A stretch of DNA of 7,960 nt from Gammaproteobacteria bacterium UBA2168 (GTDB lineage: Bacteria > Pseudomonadota > Gammaproteobacteria > Pseudomonadales > Azotimanducaceae). How positions within the stretch are numbered: position 1 is the first letter of the stretch; the number at the start of each line of letters is the position of its first letter. This document shows positions 1-7,960 of this stretch, piece by piece. The notes beneath the pieces were generated by a model, which did not search any database, was not told where the DNA came from, and worked only from the letters and a program-made list of their open reading frames with translations. The stretch is taken from positions 1 to 7,960 of the forward strand of contig DCWG01000119.1 of NCBI GenBank assembly GCA_002327525.1, in the 5' to 3' direction. Both the position numbers and the translations under genes were made by a program.

Positions 1-544
1 GCAGGTGACTCGTAACAGCGAGCGCCGCATCGTGCTGAGCAGGAGTCAGGACATGTGTGACCGCACCCACGGATTGCCATAGCGCCGAGACGGCATGCAG
101 TGCCTTCTCGTCCGTTTCCTCACCCGGCGTGATGACCACACTCGCCCCCTCGAACAGTTCCGCTCGTGCCGCTCGCGGGCCGCTGTGTTCGGAACCCGCC
201 ACAGGATGACTGGGCACGAATCTCGCCGGTAAACTACCGCGCGAGTCGCGGATCGCCTCCACGATGGGTGCCTTGATGCTTCCGACATCGAACACGACAC
301 CCGCGTGTCGATCCAGTTTCACCACCCACCCGGCCACCTGATCGCTCGGGCACGCGAGCAGGACGAAATCGGCATCCTCAGGCACCGCCTCCACTGCCTG
401 GTCCACCACACCGAGATCGAGCGCGATGGCGAGATTGGCTTCGTCGGTGTCCAGACCGGTAATGGTGGCGAACAGATCCCGGCGCCGCGCCGCCACGGCG
501 AAAGAGCTGCCGATCATGCCCGTACCGATGAGTGCAAGTTTCAA
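1..544 (-). CDS. tyrA: Prephenate dehydrogenase, 3' end cut off by the window edge
   Basis: The gene oxidatively decarboxylates prephenate to 4-hydroxyphenylpyruvate with NAD(P)+, the committed step to tyrosine in the cytoplasm. I translated 181 codons from the TTG at 544. The product begins with KLALIGTGMIGSS, a Rossmann glycine motif (GTGMIG, residues 7-12), followed by an acidic residue at the end of the second strand (LD, residue 32) that would favour NAD+. The catalytic-domain signatures DVGSIK (86-91), HPVAGSEHSGP (113-123) and HDAALAVTSHL (171-181, reaching the edge) are all present. There is no chorismate mutase domain in front, unlike the enteric T-protein. The start is chosen because the protein fits from its second residue, the only nearby ATG lies inside the glycine motif, and TTG overlaps the hisC stop as TTGA. 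The C-terminal third is outside the window. In pseudomonads this protein is fused to AroA (EPSP synthase); whether that is so here cannot be seen. Confidence 0.93.
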   Translation of the reverse strand, partial: MKLALIGTGMIGSSFAVAARRRDLFATITGLDTDEANLAIALDLGVVDQAVEAVPEDADFVLLACPSDQVAGWVVKLDRHAGVVFDVGSIKAPIVEAIRDSRGSLPARFVPSHPVAGSEHSGPRAARAELFEGASVVITPGEETDEKALHAVSALWQSVGAVTHVLTPAQHDAALAVTSHL

Positions 545-1635
545 ACAAGGCGCTCGAGTGTGGCCAGAAAACGCTCGTTTTCTTCCGGCAGACCTATGGT
601 GACCCGCAAGTGGCGGGGCAGTCCGTATTCGGCCACAGGACGCACTATCACGCCCTGCGCGAGGAGGCGCTCATATACCGCCGACGCATCGTCGCCCACG
701 TCCACCGTAACGAAGTTGCCAACCGACGGAATGTAGTCGAGCCCCATACGCGTGAAGGCACCCGTCAGCAGTTGCATTCCCTGGGCGTTCTGAGAGCGGC
801 TGCTCACCTGATAGTCCTCGTCGTCGAGAGCAACTTGCGCCGCGGCTAGCCCGAGCGAGTTGACATTGAACGGCTGACGCGCCCGATTGAGGAGATCGCC
901 TATCTCGGGTGAACTCAGCGCATAGCCCACACGCATACTCGCAAGTCCGTGGATCTTGGAAAACGTGCGCGTCACCACGAGATTCGGATAGCAATCGAGC
1001 AGCGAGCGACCGTCCGGGTAGTCGGGCTCTTCCACGTACTCGAAATAGGCCTCGTCGAGCACTACCCACACCCGCTCCGGCAGTGCGTCGAGAAAACCCG
1101 TCAGCGCATCGCGCGGCACCCAGGTACCGGTGGGATTATTCGGATTGGCGATGAAAATCAGCCGCGTGTTGTCATCGACCTCAGCGAGAAAGCCGTCGAG
1201 ATCCGTGCCGAAATCCTTCGCCGCCACCTGCACGAGTTCCGCCCCGCACCCCGTTGCCGCGAGGTAGTACACGACAAACCCATGTTGGGACATGAGTACT
1301 CGCGCACCAGGTTCCAGCGTCACGCGGGCCACCAGGTCCAGCACATCGTTCGAGCCGTTGCCGAGCGTGATCCGTGTCGGATCGATCTGGTGATGCGCCG
1401 CTAATCTGTTCTTGAGCCGAAATCCACTGCCGTCCGGGTAGCGCGACAATTCGTCGAAATCCTTCAGACACCTGCTTACGCCTTCGCCGGGGCCCCGCGG
1501 ATTTTCGTTGCTCGCGAGCCTGATGATGTCCCGGATGCCCAGTTCCCGGGTCAGTTCCTCAACCGGTTTACCCGGTTGGTAGGGGCGCAGGCCCGCAATT
1601 CCCGGATGCACCGGTCCTTTGAGATCGCCACTCAT
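541..1635 (-). CDS. hisC: Histidinol-phosphate/aromatic aminotransferase (class I/II PLP enzyme)
   Basis: This is a PLP-dependent aminotransferase that converts imidazole-acetol phosphate plus glutamate to L-histidinol phosphate. In relatives with this gene order the copy is often called hisC2 and is thought to aminate aromatic keto acids too. The 364-residue length is normal for HisC. Visible motifs are the N-terminal ASNENPRGP (41-49), GNGSND (92-97, phosphate-binding loop), NPNNPTG (164-170), DEAY (194-197, the Asp pairs with the PLP ring nitrogen), TFSKIHGLASMRVGY (224-238, Schiff-base Lys227 and phosphate-binding Arg235) and HLRVTIG (342-348, carboxylate-binding Arg344). The ATG overlaps the pheA stop by four bases (ATGA), with a modest AGGCGG-like purine run just upstream. 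Its position between pheA and tyrA, whose products are both keto acids needing transamination, suggests a Phe/Tyr role (inference). The substrate range cannot be read from sequence. Confidence 0.95.
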   Translation of the reverse strand: MSGDLKGPVHPGIAGLRPYQPGKPVEELTRELGIRDIIRLASNENPRGPGEGVSRCLKDFDELSRYPDGSGFRLKNRLAAHHQIDPTRITLGNGSNDVLDLVARVTLEPGARVLMSQHGFVVYYLAATGCGAELVQVAAKDFGTDLDGFLAEVDDNTRLIFIANPNNPTGTWVPRDALTGFLDALPERVWVVLDEAYFEYVEEPDYPDGRSLLDCYPNLVVTRTFSKIHGLASMRVGYALSSPEIGDLLNRARQPFNVNSLGLAAAQVALDDEDYQVSSRSQNAQGMQLLTGAFTRMGLDYIPSVGNFVTVDVGDDASAVYERLLAQGVIVRPVAEYGLPRHLRVTIGLPEENERFLATLERLV

Positions 1636-2732
1636 ATCACCGCCTGTGGGTACGATCCCAGCGTACGCACCTCGAGTGCGACCTCACCTATTTCCTCCAA
1701 CACCTTGCCCACCGATTCGTCACCCTGATGGCCGTGGAAGTCGATGAAAAACACATACGACCAGTCACCGGAGCGGGCCGGGCGGGTTTCGATGCGCGTG
1801 AGGCTGATTTCGTGCTTGTGGAACGGCCCCAGCACCCGGAACAGGGCGCCGGGTTCGTTGCGGGTGGAGACCAGCAGAGACGTCTTGTCACGCCCAGAAT
1901 GACCCACGTATTGCTTACCGACGACCAGAAAGCGGGTCTTGTTGTACGCCTGATCCTCGATGTTGGCCGCCGCCACCCTCAGCCCATGCCGCTCTGCAGC
2001 CGTTGCACCGGCTACCGCGGCAATGGCAGGATCCGCCGCCGCTTCCCGGGCTGCTTCCGAATTGGACGCACAGTCACGGCGGGACACGCCCGGGTAGTTG
2101 GCATCCAGCCAGCGCCTGCACTGGGCCAGGGATTGCGAATGGGAGACGATTTCACGAATCTCGCCCTCGTGGTGCACGTTTAGAAGAAATGCGTGATGGA
2201 TGGCCAGTTCCACCTCCGCACAAATGCGCAGGTCGGGGGAGCAGCCGATGAAACAGTCGAGTGTGTGATTGACCATGCCTTCGGTGGAGTTCTCCACCGG
2301 CACCACGCCGTAGTGGGCGTTGTCCGACTCCACTTCACGGAATACTTCGTCAATGGCGGTGAGCGAGCGCATAGACGCAAAGTGCCCAAACTGCTTGATG
2401 GCCGCAGCTTCGGTGTAGGTTCCTGAGGGTCCCAGGTAAGCGATGGTCAGCGGCTGCTCGAGATTCAGGCAACAGGAGATGATCTCGCGGAACAGGTGCG
2501 CCATGTCGTTATCCGACAAAGGTCCCGCATTGCGCTCTTTCAGCCTGGTGAGAATCTGTGCCTCGCGCTCAGGGCGATAGAATACCGGTACCTCGTCTCC
2601 GGGAGTGGCCTGCTTGATCTTGCCGACATCGAGTGCCAGCGACGCCCGTTCGTTGAGGAGCTTCTGCAGCTCCTCATCGATGGCATCGATGCGCGTGCGT
2701 ATCGGCTCCAGCGCTGTGTCTTCCCTCGTCAA
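1632..2732 (-). CDS. pheA: Bifunctional chorismate mutase/prephenate dehydratase (P-protein)
   Basis: The enzyme rearranges chorismate to prephenate and then dehydrates and decarboxylates it to phenylpyruvate, the precursor of phenylalanine. The 366 residues hold three domains. An AroQ chorismate mutase lies at about 5-92, with Arg12, Arg29 and Lys40 matching E. coli Arg11, Arg28 and Lys39, and RPERE at 53-57 carrying the conserved Arg-Glu pair. The prephenate dehydratase lies at about 96-272, with GPSGTYTEAA (101-110), VENST (146-150) and the catalytic TRF triplet at 266-268. A C-terminal ACT domain lies at about 283-360, with EPGALF (293-298) and ETRP (315-318), a variant of the ESRP motif that binds phenylalanine, so allosteric feedback by Phe is expected. 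The start is TTG at 2732, overlapping the serC stop as TTGA. It gives an N-terminus of the usual length, and no ATG fits better. No leader peptide or attenuator precedes it because it is internal to the cluster. Confidence 0.96.
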   Translation of the reverse strand: MTREDTALEPIRTRIDAIDEELQKLLNERASLALDVGKIKQATPGDEVPVFYRPEREAQILTRLKERNAGPLSDNDMAHLFREIISCCLNLEQPLTIAYLGPSGTYTEAAAIKQFGHFASMRSLTAIDEVFREVESDNAHYGVVPVENSTEGMVNHTLDCFIGCSPDLRICAEVELAIHHAFLLNVHHEGEIREIVSHSQSLAQCRRWLDANYPGVSRRDCASNSEAAREAAADPAIAAVAGATAAERHGLRVAAANIEDQAYNKTRFLVVGKQYVGHSGRDKTSLLVSTRNEPGALFRVLGPFHKHEISLTRIETRPARSGDWSYVFFIDFHGHQGDESVGKVLEEIGEVALEVRTLGSYPQAVI

Positions 2733-3826
2733 GATCCGTACTCTTGCTCGAATTCGGCCATGTATTCGACCAGGTTGTCCACCGCATGCTGTTCCACCGC
2801 GTTGTAAATGCTCGCGCGCATGCCGCCCACGCTACGGTGACCCTTGAGGTTGACCAGCCCCCGCACCTTCGCGCCCTCGAGAAATGCGGCATCCAGCTGC
2901 GGATCCGGCAGCGTGAACGGCACATTCATGTGCGAGCGGTCGGCGATCGCCACCGGCGCCCGGAAGAAGTTGCTGCTCTCGATAGCAGTGTACAGTGTGG
3001 CGGCCTTCCGGGCGTTGCGTTCGGCGATGGCAGCGAGGCCGCCCTGGCGCTTCATCCAGGCGAACACCAGCCCCGCCAGATACCAGGCATATGTAGGCGG
3101 TGTATTGGACATGGAACCCGCTTCCGCGTGCACGCTGTAATCGAGCATGGACGGTGTCTCGGGGCGAGCCCGGCCGAGCAGGTCGCGACGAACGATCACC
3201 ACGGTCAGACCGGCGGGACCTATATTCTTCTGGGCGCCCGCGTAAATAACACCGAAGCGCGATACGTCTATGGATCGTGACAATATGTCGGACGACATGT
3301 CGCAAACCAGCGGCGCTGGCACCGCAGACACACTGGGAAACTCATGAAACTGCACACCACCGATGGTTTCGTTGGAGCAGAGGTGCAGGTAGGCGGCATC
3401 CGGTGACAGCTGCCACTGGGCGGGATCCGGTATGCGATCGAAGTTCGACCCCTCCGAAGAGCCGACCACGTTCACTTCACAATAGCCGCGCGCCTCCGTG
3501 ATGGCCTTTTTCGACCAGGACCCCGTGTTCACGTAGTCGGCCGTCGTCCTCGAACCGAGCAGGTTCAGCGGGACGGCCGCGAACTGTAGGGTCGCACCAC
3601 CTTGCAGGAACAACACCGCGTAATCTTCGGAGATGGACAACAGGTCGCGGAAGTCGGCCTCCGCGCGCTCCGCGATCTCAATGAACTCAGCGCTGCGGTG
3701 ACTCATTTCCATCACCGACATTCCGGTTCCACGGTAGTCGAGCAGCTCCGCGCGTGCCTCCTCAAGCACTTCGGTCGGCAACGCGGCCGGACCAGCGGAA
3801 AAATTAAAAGATCTGTGCGTGCCCAT
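2729..3826 (-). CDS. serC: Phosphoserine aminotransferase
   Basis: The enzyme transfers the amino group of glutamate to 3-phosphohydroxypyruvate, making phosphoserine in serine synthesis. In gammaproteobacteria the same enzyme usually also acts in the DXP-dependent pyridoxal phosphate pathway. The 365-residue length matches the family (E. coli about 362). The N-terminal signature RSFNFSAGPAALP (5-17) is clear, followed by GMSVMEMSHRS (35-45, substrate-binding His/Arg), GGAT (77-80), CDMSSD (175-180, PLP-contacting Asp) and AGAQKNIGPAG (196-206) with Schiff-base Lys200. KGHRSVGGMRASIYNA (328-343) carries the phosphate-binding arginines. The ATG lies two bases after the gyrA stop. A GGAGGA run within the last gyrA codons, 11 bases upstream of the ATG, can serve as its ribosome binding site. 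It is therefore probably read through from gyrA or from an unseen internal promoter. Confidence 0.97.
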   Translation of the reverse strand: MGTHRSFNFSAGPAALPTEVLEEARAELLDYRGTGMSVMEMSHRSAEFIEIAERAEADFRDLLSISEDYAVLFLQGGATLQFAAVPLNLLGSRTTADYVNTGSWSKKAITEARGYCEVNVVGSSEGSNFDRIPDPAQWQLSPDAAYLHLCSNETIGGVQFHEFPSVSAVPAPLVCDMSSDILSRSIDVSRFGVIYAGAQKNIGPAGLTVVIVRRDLLGRARPETPSMLDYSVHAEAGSMSNTPPTYAWYLAGLVFAWMKRQGGLAAIAERNARKAATLYTAIESSNFFRAPVAIADRSHMNVPFTLPDPQLDAAFLEGAKVRGLVNLKGHRSVGGMRASIYNAVEQHAVDNLVEYMAEFEQEYGS

Positions 3827-3828
3827 GA

Positions 3829-6477
<2,649 letters not shown>

Positions 6478-6525
6478 GAGCGCCGCTCAAATCAATCATA
6501 ATAATACGCACGTGAAAAGCGTCTA

Positions 6526-6534
6526 ATTTTAGCA
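6526..6534 (-). promoter_or_regulatory. Candidate extended -10 element for gyrA
   Basis: On the minus strand this reads TGCTAAAAT, a TGn extended -10 followed by TAAAAT (5 of 6 to TATAAT). It lies about 50 bases upstream of the gyrA ATG, giving a leader of roughly 40 bases. At the usual spacing the -35 region (GCCTTT around 6549-6554) is a poor match, which is tolerated in extended -10 promoters. A second pair, TAGACG (6525-6520) and TATTAT (6503-6498) with a 16-base spacer, is also possible. The call rests on consensus only. Confidence 0.4.
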
Positions 6535-6673
6535 TGGAAAGGGTGGCAAAAGGCTGCTTATCGGGCTCGTGTGAAGGATAAAAGTCACGCGAACCCAGGC
6601 CCGTCTGTGAGACCAATAGATACCGCAAGCACCTTACCGGTCGAAGGTACTACGTCAGTGCGGGCGCAGGGCT

Positions 6674-6679
6674 TATAAT
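6674..6679 (+). promoter_or_regulatory. Perfect -10 box just upstream of mtaD
   Basis: TATAAT matches the sigma-70 -10 consensus exactly and ends six bases before the A of the mtaD ATG at 6686. Transcription normally begins about seven bases after the -10 box, so the transcript would begin at or next to the start codon and be essentially leaderless. No good -35 is visible; the best is ACGTCA at 6652-6657 (3 of 6 matches, 16-base spacer). The exact match in GC-rich DNA is suggestive but could still be chance. Confidence 0.45.
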
Positions 6680-6685
6680 CCCTCG

Positions 6686-7960
6686 ATGCCTGAATTCTGT
6701 GACCTTCTCATCAGCGGCCGCTGGTTGCTGCCCATCGCACCCGAAAACCGTGTCATCGAGCATGGAGCCGTCGCCGTACTCAACGGACGCATCGCAGCCG
6801 TGGGCCCGCATACCGACCTCACTTCGGCTTGGCAACCGGATGAGCGAATAGACCTTGGCGAACACCTGCTCATGCCCGGACTGGTAAACACACACGGTCA
6901 CGCAGCCATGACCTTGTTGCGCGGCTCAGCGGAAGACCTGCCACTGCAGGGCTGGCTCGCCGATCACATCTGGCCGATGGAAGCGCGTTTCATGAATTCA
7001 GATTTCGTCGCGGATGGCACCCGGCTCGCCATCGCCGAGATGATCAGGAGCGGTACGACCTGTTTCGCCGACATGTATTTCTATCCCGAGACCGCGGCCC
7101 AGGTGGCGGCCGAGGCCGGGGTGCGGGCGCAGCTGGCATTTCCCATCGTGCGCTTCGAGAACGCCTGGAGCAGCAGCGCCGAGGACGCCCTGCACAAGGG
7201 CCTTGCGCTCCACGACGACTGGCGCGCAAGCGAGTTCGTGCACATCGCCTTCGGTCCGCACAGCGCCTACACCGCTGCACGCGAGGATCTGGAAAAAACC
7301 CTGATGTACGCAGAAGAGCTGCAGGCACAGATCCAGATCCATCTGCACGAAAACCGTACAGAGGTAGAGGACGCGGAAGTCCGGATCGGCCATTCGTGGG
7401 TGGAGGAACTCGCCGACATAGGCATGCTTTGCCCTTCCCTGCAGGCCGTGCACATGACGACGCTAAGCGAGTCTGAAATCGCACTCATCGCCGAGCGCGG
7501 CGTGCACGTGGTGCACTGTCCGCACTCCAATTTCAAACTGGCGAGCGGCCTGTGTCCCACCCACAAACTTCGCCAGCACGGTGTGGAGCTGAGTCTCGGC
7601 ACCGACGGCGCCGCCTCCAACAACGGCCTCGATCTCTTTGCCGAGGCACGCCTCGCGGCACTGCTGTTGAAATACCAGGCTCGGGATGCCGCCAACGGCG
7701 ACGCCGCGAGCATGCTGCACATGCTAACCCTCGGCGGCGCAAAGACGCTGGGGCTGGAAGCGGACATCGGATCGATCGAGCCCGGCAAGGCCGCCGATCT
7801 CATCGCCATCGACATGGCCAAACCTGGCCTCGCACCAGTGTACGATCCTATGGGTGCACTCGTGCACGGTGCACCCGGTCACGCGGTGACCGACGTCTGG
7901 GTTGCCGGTCGGCGCTTGCTTACAGGGGCGGAGCACACCAGCATCGATCTACGCGATACC
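6686..7960 (+). CDS. mtaD: 5'-methylthioadenosine/S-adenosylhomocysteine deaminase family amidohydrolase, 3' end cut off
   Basis: This is a cytoplasmic metal-dependent deaminase of the TRZ/ATZ branch of the amidohydrolase superfamily. Family members turn methylthioadenosine and/or S-adenosylhomocysteine into the inosine analogues, clearing by-products of S-adenosylmethionine use. I read 425 codons from the ATG at 6686 with no stop; relatives are about 440 residues, so only a short tail is missing. Metal and catalytic residues are all visible: MPGLVNTHGH (63-72, His70 and His72), HLHE (219-222, metal His219 and catalytic Glu222), AVHMTTL (His256) and LGTDGAASNN (304-313, Asp307). GPHSAYT (190-196) carries the His that contacts the substrate in this family. 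GSIEPGKAADLIAID (362-376) is the typical C-terminal beta-sandwich return. The first possible start is this ATG, since no in-frame ATG, GTG or TTG occurs upstream before a stop at 6617. No Shine-Dalgarno is suitably placed; an AGGG is 14 bases away. Exact substrate preference is not readable; divergent placement from gyrA also occurs in pseudomonads. Confidence 0.92.
   Translation, partial: MPEFCDLLISGRWLLPIAPENRVIEHGAVAVLNGRIAAVGPHTDLTSAWQPDERIDLGEHLLMPGLVNTHGHAAMTLLRGSAEDLPLQGWLADHIWPMEARFMNSDFVADGTRLAIAEMIRSGTTCFADMYFYPETAAQVAAEAGVRAQLAFPIVRFENAWSSSAEDALHKGLALHDDWRASEFVHIAFGPHSAYTAAREDLEKTLMYAEELQAQIQIHLHENRTEVEDAEVRIGHSWVEELADIGMLCPSLQAVHMTTLSESEIALIAERGVHVVHCPHSNFKLASGLCPTHKLRQHGVELSLGTDGAASNNGLDLFAEARLAALLLKYQARDAANGDAASMLHMLTLGGAKTLGLEADIGSIEPGKAADLIAIDMAKPGLAPVYDPMGALVHGAPGHAVTDVWVAGRRLLTGAEHTSIDLRDT

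Larger units (their letters stand above)
6478..6685. promoter_or_regulatory. Divergent intergenic region between gyrA and mtaD
   Basis: These 208 bases separate the minus-strand gyrA from the plus-strand amidohydrolase, so any local promoters for both genes must lie here or extend into the genes. The gyrA-proximal part (about 6490-6540) is clearly richer in A and T than the surrounding coding DNA. I see candidate -10 boxes for both directions and a small hairpin at the gyrA start, listed separately. No tRNA, riboswitch or convincing terminator is visible, and no open frame of useful length or coding character occurs. Confidence 0.75.

Noticed and set aside
6631..6648. Inverted repeat ACCTT...AAGGT in the intergenic region
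   Set aside because: It has only five base pairs with an eight-base loop and no T-tract, so it supports neither a terminator nor a clear operator.
7267..7821. A 184-residue open frame on the minus strand within mtaD
   Set aside because: It is antisense to clear amidohydrolase motifs, and its Ser/Ala/Arg-rich composition is that of a shadow frame.
7850..7880. Three GTGCAC hexamers close together near the end of mtaD
   Set aside because: They fall in frame in the codons for the conserved ALVHGAPGH segment, so repeated Val-His and Gly-Ala codons explain them.

Overview
The window looks like a conserved chromosomal core region of a GC-rich gammaproteobacterium. The main evidence is gene order on the minus strand, gyrA-serC-pheA-hisC-tyrA. 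This is the aromatic amino acid/serine cluster known from Pseudomonas and many other gammaproteobacteria, where it normally continues into aroA, cmk and rpsA. The chorismate mutase-prephenate dehydratase has the Pseudomonas-type 'FYRPERE' sequence, and tyrA has no fused chorismate mutase at its N-terminus, so this is not an enteric arrangement. I cannot name a genus from the sequence alone.

Layout, in transcription order on the minus strand: gyrA (6477-3829), serC (3826-2729), pheA (2732-1632), hisC (1635-541) and tyrA (544 to beyond the left edge). The genes are packed end to start: a 2-base gap between gyrA and serC, then three 4-base stop/start overlaps. Two of those overlaps (serC/pheA and hisC/tyrA) are TTGA, so pheA and tyrA appear to start with TTG. 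A 208-base intergenic region (6478-6685) separates gyrA from a divergent plus-strand gene (6686 to beyond the right edge). That gene encodes a metal-dependent amidohydrolase of the 5'-methylthioadenosine/S-adenosylhomocysteine deaminase (mtaD) family. The intergenic region holds candidate promoters for both directions.

Functionally, SerC supplies serine (and in many bacteria a step of pyridoxal phosphate synthesis). PheA takes chorismate through prephenate to phenylpyruvate, and TyrA takes prephenate to 4-hydroxyphenylpyruvate. HisC is a PLP aminotransferase that can aminate imidazole-acetol phosphate and, in several relatives, the aromatic keto acids as well. Gyrase subunit A heads the cluster. 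MtaD would recycle nucleoside by-products of S-adenosylmethionine use.

I found no mobile element, CRISPR array, RNA gene, phage gene or unknown protein family, and nothing that amounts to an undescribed system. The points worth a second look are small: a valine at the quinolone-determining position of GyrA, a low-complexity GyrA N-terminal extension, a perfect -10 box so close to the mtaD ATG that its transcript may be leaderless, the repeated TTG overlap starts, and a small hairpin over the gyrA start.
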